Assembly (NCBI GenBank): GCA_038244055.1
Contig: JBBRTW010000045.1
Location: 1 to 24,347, forward strand
Source of the DNA: DASPKW01 sp038244055
Lineage (GTDB): Bacteria; Planctomycetota; Phycisphaerae; Tepidisphaerales; Tepidisphaeraceae
Length of the DNA stretch: 24,347 nt
Direction of reading: 5' to 3'
The position numbers were made by a program, and so were the translations under genes. The notes below the pieces were generated by a model. It saw only the letters and a program-made list of their open reading frames with translations, did not search any database and was not told the DNA's origin. Below are positions 13,924 through 22,649 of this stretch, one piece after another (the first letter of the stretch is position 1; each line of letters opens with the position of its first letter).

Positions 13924-15195
13924 GTGAACCGAGTGCGTCGATACCGCAACATATTGGGGTATAGCCTGCTGGTGAACGTGCTAATTGCGCTCACCGACCT
14001 GACCACCGCGCCCCTGCATGCTCACGGACGCGGGCAGGATGTCCTGGGCTACGTGAATGGTATCGGGCAAATCCTGCAACTGCCGGGGTTTACGGTCAGC
14101 GAAATGATCGGGCTGCGGCCCGGCCACCGCTGGACCTGGTCCGCCTTTTACTGCGGAATGGGCATCAACCTGGTGTTTTATGCGATTGTTTTCGCGGCCG
14201 CCGCGCGTTGGGGACGATGGGGCAGGCGCAGGCAAGTCATCACAGAACATGAGTATGAATTCGGCGTCGGCCCGGACGATGATGATGTGAAACAGGAAAA
14301 TCGGGTGGAAGATCACCTGCCCGGCCAGCGCCTGAGCCGCCGGGCGCTCATTATGGGTGGCGGGCGGGCGATCGTTGGCGGCGCGGCGGCGGCCGGGGCG
14401 TGGGGGTTCTTCGCCGAGGCGCGCTGGTTCGAAGTCACGCGGCGGCAGATTCCAATTCGCGGCCTCGCACCCGAACTCGATGGCCTGCGCATCGTGCAGC
14501 TCTCGGACATTCACCATGGAACGTGGATGTCCGCGCGATGGGTGCAGCAGATCGTCGATGTGAGCAACTCGCTGAGCCCCGATGTCGTCGCCCTGACCGG
14601 CGATTATGTCTATCGCGGTTCGGAATACGCCGCGCCGGTGGCGCGCCTGCTCGCGGGGCTCTCGCCGCGCATCGGCACGGTGGGCGTCATGGGCAACCAC
14701 GACTGGTGGGATGGGGGCATCGCCTGCCGGGAAGCCTTCTCGCGCGAACGGATTCCGCTGATCGATAACGGCCGGCGCTTTATCACAACGGATAAGCGAT
14801 TGGTGGCAGATGCAACCGAAGGCCTCTGCCTGGCGGGCGTCGGCGATCTCTGGGAAGACAAGTGCAACTACCGCAGCGCGCTGGGCGGCATCAGCGGAGG
14901 CATGCCGCGCATCCTGCTCTCGCATAACCCCGATGTGGCCGAGGAGCCGGAATTCCTGCGCGGTGGGTATCGCGTCGATCTGATGCTCGCCGGCCATACC
15001 CACGGCGGGCAGATTCGCCTGCCCGGATTCGGCGCGCCGGTGACCAACTCGCGCTTCGGGCAGAAGTATGCCAAAGATCTGGTCGAAGGCCCCATCTGCC
15101 CGGTCTTCATCAGCCGGGGGCTGGGGATGACCGTGATGCCGGTCAGGTTCGGAGTCAGGCCGGAAATCGCAGTCATTGAGTTGCGAAGCGCATGA
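13924..15195 (+). CDS. membrane-anchored calcineurin-like metallophosphoesterase (YkuE-type)
   Basis: A 423-residue protein from a GTG. Residues 1-100 carry two or three hydrophobic segments (about 10-32 and 75-92). Residues 100-140 are acidic and linker-like. An internal SRRALIMGGGRAIVGG followed by an Ala-rich stretch resembles a Tat signal or anchor. The phosphoesterase domain has all five metal-binding blocks: LSDIHHG (Asp195, His197), TGDYV (Asp227), GNHD (Asn258, His259), LSHNPD and AGHTHGGQ (His358, His360). YkuE-like enzymes are di-metal phosphoesterases, some acting on lipid intermediates such as UDP-diacylglucosamine, but the substrate here is unknown. No ribosome binding site marks the start. 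The next gene begins 41 bases downstream. Confidence 0.9.
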   Translation: MNRVRRYRNILGYSLLVNVLIALTDLTTAPLHAHGRGQDVLGYVNGIGQILQLPGFTVSEMIGLRPGHRWTWSAFYCGMGINLVFYAIVFAAAARWGRWGRRRQVITEHEYEFGVGPDDDDVKQENRVEDHLPGQRLSRRALIMGGGRAIVGGAAAAGAWGFFAEARWFEVTRRQIPIRGLAPELDGLRIVQLSDIHHGTWMSARWVQQIVDVSNSLSPDVVALTGDYVYRGSEYAAPVARLLAGLSPRIGTVGVMGNHDWWDGGIACREAFSRERIPLIDNGRRFITTDKRLVADATEGLCLAGVGDLWEDKCNYRSALGGISGGMPRILLSHNPDVAEEPEFLRGGYRVDLMLAGHTHGGQIRLPGFGAPVTNSRFGQKYAKDLVEGPICPVFISRGLGMTVMPVRFGVRPEIAVIELRSA

Positions 15196-15236
15196 ATCCA
15201 TGGCACCCCGCCCCGTGAACGCTTAACATCGCCAAC

Positions 15237-16874
15237 GTGACCGCCCCGCGCCTCTTATTGCGAAACCTCACCTCCCGCGCCCTCGCCTGGCTTCAGCGCC
15301 GCCAGGGCCTTCTCTTTTTTCTTCTGATCCTCATCCATCTCATCCCCATCTGGGCCTTCACATACCTGCCCACCACCGATGGCCCGGCCCATCTTGCCAA
15401 CGCCGACATTCTCCGCAAATACAACGATCCTGAGCTCGAGGTCTTCCGCAAGTATTACACGATCAGTTCCACTCCCAGCCCGAATCTCGCCGGGCACCTG
15501 CTGCTGCTTGGGTTCCTCAAGATCGTGCCGCCGGTGCTCGCCGAGAAACTCCTCCTCAGCCTGTACATCATCCTCCTTCCCCTCGGCCTGCGCTATGCCG
15601 CGCGAAGCATCCGCCCCAAGTCGAGTTGGATCGGATTCCTCGCCTTTCCCATGATCTACAGCTTTCTGCTCGGCCAGGGCTTCTACAATTTCTGCCTGAG
15701 CCTGCCCGCGTTTCTATTCACCGTTGGGTACTGGTTTCGATACCGCGATAAAATGGATCTCAAACGCGGCCTGGCCCTGGGCGGGCTGTCGATCCTCCTC
15801 TATTCCTGCCACCTCTTCTCCCTGGTGATGGCCTGCGCGGTCATTGGACTGATGGCCTGCGCCTTCGTCATCGCCGCCTGGCGCGATCCGGCCGCGCGCG
15901 GCAACCGCATTCGCCAATCGCTCATCGCCGCCGCCGCGCTGTTGCCGATGGTGATCCTGGCGGTGATTTTCCGCCCTTCCACGCAAGTCCCCTGGCTCAA
16001 TACCCGACAGCAACCCGATTCCCTGCGCGAAGACCTCATCGGGCTGCTCCAGTTCCGCACGATGGTTTCCTACCGCGATTCCGAAAAATATCTCGGCGGC
16101 GCGCTGGTGAGCCTGCTGGTCGGACTCTCTTTCTTCGCGCTGGTCATTAAATTCCGCCGCCGCCGCTGGAGCGCATCCGATGCGCTGCTTCTCGCGCCGC
16201 TGGCGATGGCAGTCGCGTATCTCCGCGCCGGCGATCCGCTGTCGATCTATTTTTATATCCCGCACCGCGCGATGTTCTATTGTTTCCTGACCCTGATCCT
16301 CTGGCTGGCCGCCCAGCCGATCTCCCGGCGCATCAAGGCGATCGCCCCCCTGCTGGCTTCGATCCTCGCGCTCGGCTTCGTCGCCAGCCACGCATTGAAA
16401 TACCGCCAGTTCGCCCCGCAACTTCGCGAATTCGTCTCGGCCGGCGATTCCATATCCCGCGGCTCGACGTTTCTGCCGCTGATCTTCGCGCCCCAGGGCG
16501 CTGGCCGGGCGATGTCCATCGATGTCGCCCCCTTCTACATGGCCGGCGGTTACATCGCCGCCCGCCGCGATGCGGTCGATCTCCGCAATTACGAAGCCCG
16601 CACCGATCACTTTCCCGTCCGCTTCAAGCCCGAACTCAATCCCTACCAGAAACTCGCGGTCGGCCTCGATGGCTTCGACCGCATCCCGCCCCGGGTCGAT
16701 TTCGCCGCCTTCGAACAGGCCGGGGGGCGCGTGGATTATGTTTTGCTCTGGGGCGTCAGCGATGAGCAGCGGAAAGACCCGGATGCGATCAAGTTATTCG
16801 AGCAGTTGAAGGAGCGATTCGCGCCGATTGATCTGCCCGGCGCGCAGTGGACTGAATTGTGGAAGCGAAAATAA
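15237..16874 (+). CDS. polytopic membrane protein resembling GT-C glycosyltransferases
   Basis: A 545-residue protein from a GTG. About ten hydrophobic segments cover residues 23-395, followed by a soluble domain of about 140 residues. After the first helix comes PTTDGPAHLANA, with Asp48 and His51. An acidic residue in this first external loop is the hallmark of GT-C enzymes, which transfer sugars from polyprenyl-phosphate donors. The soluble tail contains SIDVAPFYMAGGYIAARRDA and VDYVLLWGVSD, as in uncharacterised membrane proteins of this class. It could instead be a non-enzymatic member. It lies between the phosphoesterase gene and the beta-helix gene with short gaps, so all three may be one transcript concerned with the cell envelope. 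Confidence 0.75.
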   Translation: MTAPRLLLRNLTSRALAWLQRRQGLLFFLLILIHLIPIWAFTYLPTTDGPAHLANADILRKYNDPELEVFRKYYTISSTPSPNLAGHLLLLGFLKIVPPVLAEKLLLSLYIILLPLGLRYAARSIRPKSSWIGFLAFPMIYSFLLGQGFYNFCLSLPAFLFTVGYWFRYRDKMDLKRGLALGGLSILLYSCHLFSLVMACAVIGLMACAFVIAAWRDPAARGNRIRQSLIAAAALLPMVILAVIFRPSTQVPWLNTRQQPDSLREDLIGLLQFRTMVSYRDSEKYLGGALVSLLVGLSFFALVIKFRRRRWSASDALLLAPLAMAVAYLRAGDPLSIYFYIPHRAMFYCFLTLILWLAAQPISRRIKAIAPLLASILALGFVASHALKYRQFAPQLREFVSAGDSISRGSTFLPLIFAPQGAGRAMSIDVAPFYMAGGYIAARRDAVDLRNYEARTDHFPVRFKPELNPYQKLAVGLDGFDRIPPRVDFAAFEQAGGRVDYVLLWGVSDEQRKDPDAIKLFEQLKERFAPIDLPGAQWTELWKRK

Positions 16875-16927
16875 ACGTGGCGGCCGGCGAACATTCAAAG
16901 CGCTCCCGCCCGCCAGAAAGAACCCTT

Positions 16928-18229
16928 ATGAAACGAACCGCATTTGCCCTTATCTTACTGGCCTCCAGCGCCATCAGCGCCCAGCCCCCATCGCCCGCGA
17001 CCCCGCCCGCAGCGCCCGTACCCCGAGGCGCTGCAGCGCCCGCCTCTGTGTACGAGGTTTACCAGGGATGCGAGAAACCCGCCTCGACCTACGCGCGCAC
17101 TGTGACGGTCGACCCCAAGGCCGGCGACACCCTCGAAGCGCTCTTCTCCGCGAAAAAAGTGCTGGCTGGCGATCACCTGATCCTCCTGCCCGGCGATCAC
17201 GGCGCGATCCTCGCCAAAGAGGTGGCCGCGGGCGCGTGGATCTGGCTGGATTTCCAGCCTGGTGCCACCGCGAAAAGCATCACGCTCAAGAACATCTCGA
17301 AAATCCTCATCACTGGCGCTGAGATTACTTCCCCCACCGGCAAACTCTTCTTCGCCTCGGCCCCGGCGCACGATATCGTGCTGGCCGATTCGCAGCTTTA
17401 CGGAGCGCGGGATTCGAAGAACTGGAGCGCCGCTGAATGGCTGGCGGCGCCCAACGCCATCCAGGCCGACAATGTCAAGAACGTTTCCATCCTGCGAAAC
17501 GCGATTACCAACGTGCGCTTCGGCATCTCCGCCTCCAGCCGCCAGCCCGATGTCGAAGGCTCGCGCATGAACGTGCTCATCAAAAACAATCTTCTGAAGG
17601 GCGTATCGGGCGACTTCATCCGCCCCATCGGCGGCAACATGGCGGTCATCGGCAACAAGGGCATTGACGGCTATCTCTCGGCCGCCGACGGCGATGGCAA
17701 CCACGATGATTTCATCCAGATGTTCGCGCTCCCGCTCACGGCCGTCTACGACAACGTCCTGATCGAAGGCAATTACTTCTGCGAGACGACCGATGTCAAC
17801 CGCAAGTTCAACGCCGACTACCAGGGCATCTCCTGCTTCGACGGCACCTACACCAACGTCACCATCCGCGGCAATACGGTGCTCGCCAGCGCCTACTGGG
17901 GGATCGCCATGTACGGTGGCAAGCACATTCTCATCGAGCGCAACACCGTCCTCAGCATCCGCCCGCGCGGAGACCGCAAGCTGCGCATTGCCTTCATGCC
18001 CATGAAACGCGGCGCGAAAGGTGAAGACCAGACCGCCCGCGACAACGTCGCCAATGTCTTCCTGGGATTCGCCGCCCCGGCCGCGACCTCAAACAACATC
18101 GCCGTGCCGCCGGCCGATGCTTCAACAGCGTTCGTCGAGTTCAACCTGTCGGGTAGCGCGTTCGATCTACATCCGAAGAAGGGCGGAGCACTCGATGGGA
18201 AGCACGCCGGCGCTTTGCAGTCCGATTGA
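16928..18229 (+). CDS. secreted right-handed parallel beta-helix protein (pectate-lyase-like fold)
   Basis: A 433-residue protein. MKRTAFALILLASSAISA is a clear signal peptide, followed by a Pro/Ala linker. The body repeats short strands of the form NVKNVSILRNAITNV, NVLIKNNLLKGV, NVLIEGNYFCE, NVTIRGNTVLAS and HILIERNTVLSI, the ladder pattern of parallel beta-helix proteins such as polysaccharide lyases and alginate epimerases. The N-terminal AGDHLILLPGDHGAI is typical of the first turns of such lyases. Catalytic residues cannot be assigned, so lyase, epimerase or binding function are all possible. The in-frame ATG at 16859 overlaps the previous gene and lies before the signal peptide, so 16928 is preferred. 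Confidence 0.85.
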   Translation: MKRTAFALILLASSAISAQPPSPATPPAAPVPRGAAAPASVYEVYQGCEKPASTYARTVTVDPKAGDTLEALFSAKKVLAGDHLILLPGDHGAILAKEVAAGAWIWLDFQPGATAKSITLKNISKILITGAEITSPTGKLFFASAPAHDIVLADSQLYGARDSKNWSAAEWLAAPNAIQADNVKNVSILRNAITNVRFGISASSRQPDVEGSRMNVLIKNNLLKGVSGDFIRPIGGNMAVIGNKGIDGYLSAADGDGNHDDFIQMFALPLTAVYDNVLIEGNYFCETTDVNRKFNADYQGISCFDGTYTNVTIRGNTVLASAYWGIAMYGGKHILIERNTVLSIRPRGDRKLRIAFMPMKRGAKGEDQTARDNVANVFLGFAAPAATSNNIAVPPADASTAFVEFNLSGSAFDLHPKKGGALDGKHAGALQSD

Positions 18230-18250
18230 ATGGGGCGACAAATCGGTGGT

Positions 18251-19807
18251 TCATGAAGATACGAGTTGCGGGAACTCAATCGCGCCCCCGCCGACTCGCG
18301 CCGCGCGCTTTCGCCGGATAATCCGCAGTGGCACTTCTTCGTGGTCCTGAGGCGCGCCCCAGAACTCTCGCAGCTTGGGGCCTTTGCGGGTCCTGCGATC
18401 TCTGAAGAAGAAATTCCACCACTCGTGGAGCCACACCTTCCGGCCCATGCGCGCGTACCAGCGCATGCCATGGCTGGCCGCGCGATCGCGATTGAGGAAC
18501 GACCGCAATAGCGCCTTGGGCCGCCCCTGCACGAGTATCTCGATCGCCTTCACCCACAGGATGACCCGCCACGGTGCCATCCGCGATGAGGCCAGCACCT
18601 GATGCTTGTAATCCCAGCGCCGCTGGTCGAGTTGAATCACCCGCCGCTCGGCCGCCTGGCGATAGTAACCGGTCCAGCGGTGCGGCGTGACGTACAGGGC
18701 CGTGATCTGGTCCGGATCGTAGGAGAGGAGTTGCCGCAGCGAGCGGAAGAAATCGCGGTCGCTCACATCCTCAAAATCTGCCACCCAGGTCGCCAGGGAA
18801 AGGATTCCATGCTTGCGCAGCAGGCGGATCGCCTCGCGATCGGTGCGGGTTGCGCCGCCCTTGCGGATGCTTTGCAATGTCGCCTCATCGGTGTTTTCAA
18901 TGCCCAGCAGGAACCGCTCGACCCCCGCCTGGCGATAGAGGTGCAGGATGTCGGCATCGCGCACGATGTCATCAGCGCGGGTCGAGCCGATGATGATGAT
19001 ATCGATCTTCTCGGCGATGATCGCCTCGCACAGTTCGCGCCAGGCGCTCTTGCTCACCGTTGGATTCTCATCGGCCAGGTTGATCAGCTCCACCCCATGC
19101 TCGCGATGCAGCCAGGCGATCTCCTTGGCGAATTTCTTCGGATCGCGATGCCGCCAGCGCGCCCAGAATCCGCGCTGTCCGCAGTAGTTGCATTTGTGCG
19201 GGCAGCCGCGCGAGAACTGCATCACCACCGCGCGCTTGCCCCCGTAATAACTGTAGCGCCGGTGATCGATCAGCTCCCAGCCGGTTCGAAAAGCATCGAG
19301 ATCGTCGATCATGATCGCCGGCGCGGTTTCGATGAGCCGCCCCTCCCGCCGGAATGCGATTCCTGCAACGGCCGCCAGGTCGCCGCCCGCTTCGATCGCG
19401 GCCATCAGTTTCGAGACGGTTGACTCTCCCTCCCCGCGCACCACCACATCGATCTGCGGCTCGGCCTCCAACACTTCCTTGAAGTGATAGGTGGGGAACA
19501 CGCCGCCGTAAACGATGACGACATCGGGCAGCAATGCGTGAATCCGCCGGGTCAGTTCCGCGATAATCGGATGCGCTGAAGTCGAGCCCGAATGCCCCAG
19601 CAAGAGGGCCTCGGGTCTATGCCGCACCACTCTCCGCACGACTTCATCGTGGCTGAGCGGGCCCAGTTCGGCATCGAGAAGGGCCACCTCGTGCCCCGCA
19701 TCGATCAGCGGCCCGCCGATCGATAAAAGCCCCAGCGGCGGCAGTTGTTCAAGTGGAATCCGGCTCCCGATCGCAGGATGCGGCGGGTTCAAAATCAGGA
19801 TACGCAC
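18251..19807 (-). CDS. cobalamin-binding-domain radical SAM protein, BchE-like
   Basis: A 518-residue protein from a GTG with GGAG upstream. Residues 1-145 form a B12-binding-type Rossmann domain (LNPPHPAIG, LPPLGLLSIGGPL, VIVYGGVFPTYH) without a visible DxHxxG motif. The radical SAM core carries CPHKCNYC with cysteines 202, 206 and 209, then INLADENPTVSK, FLLGIENTDEATLQSIRKG and ITALYVTPHRWTG. The long C-terminus contains QRRWDYKHQVL. These blocks resemble BchE, the oxygen-independent Mg-protoporphyrin monomethyl ester cyclase. Related members occur in non-phototrophs, so the true substrate is uncertain. It is convergent with the beta-helix gene (21 bases apart), and no other tetrapyrrole gene is near. 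Confidence 0.85.
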   Translation of the reverse strand: MRILILNPPHPAIGSRIPLEQLPPLGLLSIGGPLIDAGHEVALLDAELGPLSHDEVVRRVVRHRPEALLLGHSGSTSAHPIIAELTRRIHALLPDVVIVYGGVFPTYHFKEVLEAEPQIDVVVRGEGESTVSKLMAAIEAGGDLAAVAGIAFRREGRLIETAPAIMIDDLDAFRTGWELIDHRRYSYYGGKRAVVMQFSRGCPHKCNYCGQRGFWARWRHRDPKKFAKEIAWLHREHGVELINLADENPTVSKSAWRELCEAIIAEKIDIIIIGSTRADDIVRDADILHLYRQAGVERFLLGIENTDEATLQSIRKGGATRTDREAIRLLRKHGILSLATWVADFEDVSDRDFFRSLRQLLSYDPDQITALYVTPHRWTGYYRQAAERRVIQLDQRRWDYKHQVLASSRMAPWRVILWVKAIEILVQGRPKALLRSFLNRDRAASHGMRWYARMGRKVWLHEWWNFFFRDRRTRKGPKLREFWGAPQDHEEVPLRIIRRKRAARVGGGAIEFPQLVSS

Positions 19808-20019
19808 GATGCTCCATATTCCGCGATGGAATCCGTCACCAGCAGCGCCATCCGCACAGACAGGTTAACCGCCGAAACAACCGCGTCAACAGGGACCATC
19901 GCCTCGCCCTTGCAGCAATTGGCGACAGCGCTCGAGCCAGCAACGGCTCGCGGCCCGAGGGGTAATGTGTTCGATAGGGCCAGATCCACATCGGACCCTC
20001 AAATCGAGGAGCAATCAAC

Positions 20020-22335
20020 ATGAAGTTTCGGCATCTCGTCCAACTGGCGGCCGCTTCCCAGGCATTCTCCCTCATCGCTCTGCTGGGCCGCGCGCAAGGC
20101 CAGACTGTCTCCCAGATCAAGGTACTCCCCGATAAAGCCCCCGACAGCAGCTCGCTCAAATCCATCGTCCAGACCGTCACCCGCGACTGCAAGACCAACG
20201 ATGAAAAAGCGATCGCCCTCTACAACTACTGCATGCTGACGAACTACCACCTGGCCTACCCGACCGAGCCGGGAGGCGTGCCGGCGCTCAAGGTCCTCAA
20301 CTGCTATGGCTGGAGTTTGTGTGGCGGGCTTCATACCGTTGAATCGGCCTTGTGGATCGAAGCCGGCTGGGAGCATCGTTACGTCGGCTGGAATGGCCAC
20401 ACCACCGTCGAGGCCAAATACGATGGCCGCTGGCACTACCTCGACATCTTCCTGAAGTTCTACGCCTGGATGCCCGATGGCAAGGGCGGCCGCACCATCG
20501 CATCGGAAGATGATCTGAATCAGAATGCCGATGAACTCATCGCCAACGCCTTCGTGCTCGACAAAGGACGCGGCTGCGTCTACGCCAAGGACAATCAGTT
20601 CATGATGAACGGCGCTCGCGCCAACTGGCGCGCCCCCGCGCTGCTCTCCTGCGGCGATACCATCAAGGATGTCATCGGCGGCCTCAAGACCCACCGCGCC
20701 GGCGGCCCCGAGGCGGGATGGGCCGGAATCAACCACGGCAACGGCGCTTACTCGGCCGATCTCAATCTCGCCCCCGGCTTCGCGCTGACCAGCAACTGGG
20801 ACCACTCGGCGAATTCCGATGACTGGTATTGGGCCAACGCGAAAAAAGCGCCGGCCCACACCTGCGGCGGACATAAAGACACGCGCAACGATCCCGCCTA
20901 CGGCCTGATTCTCGAACCCTATGTGAATGCCGACCCGGCCCGCTGCTACGCCAATGGCACGCTGCAATTTTCTCCCGACTTTTCCAGCGAAGCGCTGCTC
21001 AAGACTTTCGCTTCAACCGACAACGTCAAATACGCCGGCAAGGCCCTGGTGCCGGCCGATGCGACAAAGCCGGCATCGGTGGTGGTGAAACTGGCATCGC
21101 CCTACATCATCAGCGGGCGCTCTTCCGGCGCGGCCGACGGCGCGGAGGCCATCGAACTCTCCATCGACGGCGGCAAAACGTTCAAAGCCACCGATTTCGA
21201 GAAACTCGGCGCTGCCGCCCGCGGAAAGCTCGAGGCGCTCGTCCGGATCGGCTTCGGCCAGGCGCTCAAGTCATTGAACCTGAGCGTGGATGTCCAGAAC
21301 AATCCCGGCGCGCTTCCCTACCTTTCACCGGGCAAGAATATCGTGACCGTTTCCGTGCTCGATCCCGCCGAGCTGGCGGACAATAAACTGGTCGTGACCT
21401 ACGCCTACCGCCTCGGCTCGCGTAGCAAATCGTTCGAGCAACTCTGCGATGAGGGCAAGGAAATCGCCCGGCAGCACAACGCCAAGTGGTCGGATACCAT
21501 CACCTTCGCGCAAAAAGTTTTCACCGCGAAGGACCTGCCCGCCAAGTTCGAAATCGACTGCCCGACGCCGAAGGGCGAACATCCCGTATACCCCCGCATG
21601 ATGTTCGTGCGCCGGGAGATCATCGCGCCGTCCGCCGCCCCCCTGCCCGCGCCGGCGGGCGCGATCGCCGCCTCTCCCGCCGACCCGGCCGACCTGCAAA
21701 CCCTGCCCAATCCGTTTCTGATCGGCAGCGAAACGCCAACGCCCATCAAGACCCGCGCCGTCAAAACCGTGCGCATCCCGCTGGAATACCTGCAATTCTG
21801 CAACGAAAAGGGAGAAGTCTCCGATGCCGGCACATTGACCTGGCCGAAAAACGCCGGCGAAAAAGGAAAGGTCCTTCAAGCAGCCGTGCAGTACGCCGGA
21901 GATCTGAAAAGCCTTCCCGCGCCCAAGAACCTGGCCGCCGCACGCCTGGTCTTCCCCGTGATCTCCGGCCACAACAAGGCCGGCGAAAAGATCGGCGCGG
22001 TCTTCCTTTCGGCCCCAACCGAAAAGGGCAAGCCCTGCGATTTCTCCGCCCTGCCCGCCCTGGCCGGCACCGCCATCATCCCCATCCAACCCGCCGACGC
22101 CGCCGCATACAAGCCCGCCAAACCCTTCGCGATCGACATCACCCGGCCGATCAAATCGATCGCCGCCGGCGAAACGAAATTCAACGGCATCGCCCTTCGC
22201 ATCGTCCCCGATCGCGGCATCGATGATGGCTGGACCGTCCGCTGCCAAGTCTCGCCCACCGACTCCGCGTACCTCGAAATCGATACCTTCGCCGATGATT
22301 CGACTTCGCCTCAAACAGGTCAAACCGCGCCGTAG
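20020..22335 (+). CDS. secreted transglutaminase-like (papain-fold) protein of unknown role
   Basis: A 771-residue protein. A signal peptide (about 1-28, ending GRAQGQ) is followed by a region with the transglutaminase-core pattern: NCYGWSLCGGLHTVESAL with Cys101, RYVGWNGHTTVEAKYDG with His127, and RWHYLDIFLKF with Asp142, matching the Cys-His-Asp triad order and spacing. This suggests a cysteine protease, amidase or crosslinking activity outside the cytoplasm. The rest contains beta-sandwich-like segments, including AIELSIDGGKTFKAT and a Pro/Ala linker near 545-565, and has no recognised catalytic motif. The ATG has GAGGAG eight bases upstream. It is divergent from the BchE-like gene, with about 210 bases between. 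Confidence 0.75.
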   Translation: MKFRHLVQLAAASQAFSLIALLGRAQGQTVSQIKVLPDKAPDSSSLKSIVQTVTRDCKTNDEKAIALYNYCMLTNYHLAYPTEPGGVPALKVLNCYGWSLCGGLHTVESALWIEAGWEHRYVGWNGHTTVEAKYDGRWHYLDIFLKFYAWMPDGKGGRTIASEDDLNQNADELIANAFVLDKGRGCVYAKDNQFMMNGARANWRAPALLSCGDTIKDVIGGLKTHRAGGPEAGWAGINHGNGAYSADLNLAPGFALTSNWDHSANSDDWYWANAKKAPAHTCGGHKDTRNDPAYGLILEPYVNADPARCYANGTLQFSPDFSSEALLKTFASTDNVKYAGKALVPADATKPASVVVKLASPYIISGRSSGAADGAEAIELSIDGGKTFKATDFEKLGAAARGKLEALVRIGFGQALKSLNLSVDVQNNPGALPYLSPGKNIVTVSVLDPAELADNKLVVTYAYRLGSRSKSFEQLCDEGKEIARQHNAKWSDTITFAQKVFTAKDLPAKFEIDCPTPKGEHPVYPRMMFVRREIIAPSAAPLPAPAGAIAASPADPADLQTLPNPFLIGSETPTPIKTRAVKTVRIPLEYLQFCNEKGEVSDAGTLTWPKNAGEKGKVLQAAVQYAGDLKSLPAPKNLAAARLVFPVISGHNKAGEKIGAVFLSAPTEKGKPCDFSALPALAGTAIIPIQPADAAAYKPAKPFAIDITRPIKSIAAGETKFNGIALRIVPDRGIDDGWTVRCQVSPTDSAYLEIDTFADDSTSPQTGQTAP

Positions 22336-22387
22336 TCGAGTGTCCGTTTGAAAGCAAGGCTCCGCGCCTCCGCCTCCGCAGGCCCCC

Positions 22388-22527
22388 AGGGCAATCGCAT
22401 GTAACTCCTATCGCATCGATTTCGGATTGTGGATTGCGGATTGCGGATTGAAAACCGCATTTCAATCCACAATCCGAAATCCGAAATCCGCAATTGCTGC
22501 CCATCTCATGCCATATGCGATTGCCCT
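22388..22527. repeat. nested palindromic repeat, copy 3 of 3 (140 bp)
   Basis: The ends are AGGGCAATCGCATGT (22388-22402) and ATATGCGATTGCCCT (22513-22527), complementary except for one base. The internal 18-bp inverted repeat and the 7-bp unit array are the same as in copy 1, and the two copies differ at only a few positions. It lies 52 bases after the stop codon of the transglutaminase-like gene and about 50 bases before the helicase promoter. Confidence 0.9.
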
Positions 22528-22577
22528 GCGCAGGCCCCGAGCCCGCGCCGCCACGCCCACTCCCCTTCCCCGCCGAT

Positions 22578-22607
22578 TTGGGCAAGCCCTCCCATCCATG
22601 CTATAGT
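22578..22607 (+). promoter_or_regulatory. predicted promoter for the helicase gene
   Basis: TTGGGC at 22578-22583 and TATAGT at 22602-22607 are separated by 18 bases. The -10 box matches the consensus at five of six positions. Transcription would begin near 22613, leaving about 37 bases before the TTG at 22650 and only seven before the ATG at 22620. Confidence 0.4.
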
Positions 22608-22649
22608 CCTCCCTCTGGGATGGACCGCACACGCACGGAGGCCGACGCT

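Larger units (their letters stand above)
22336..22649. other. intergenic region with repeat copy 3 and the helicase promoter
   Basis: This 314-base gap contains repeat copy 3 (22388-22527), a predicted promoter (22578-22607) and the helicase leader. Apart from a possible ten-codon N-terminal extension of the helicase from an ATG at 22620, no coding sequence is supported; frames through the repeat are by-products of its 7-bp units. Confidence 0.6.

Noticed and set aside
19826..20023. Small plus-strand frame of about 65 codons ending in an ATGA overlap with the transglutaminase-like gene
   Set aside because: It has no ribosome binding site and no recognisable features, and it covers the divergent promoter region.
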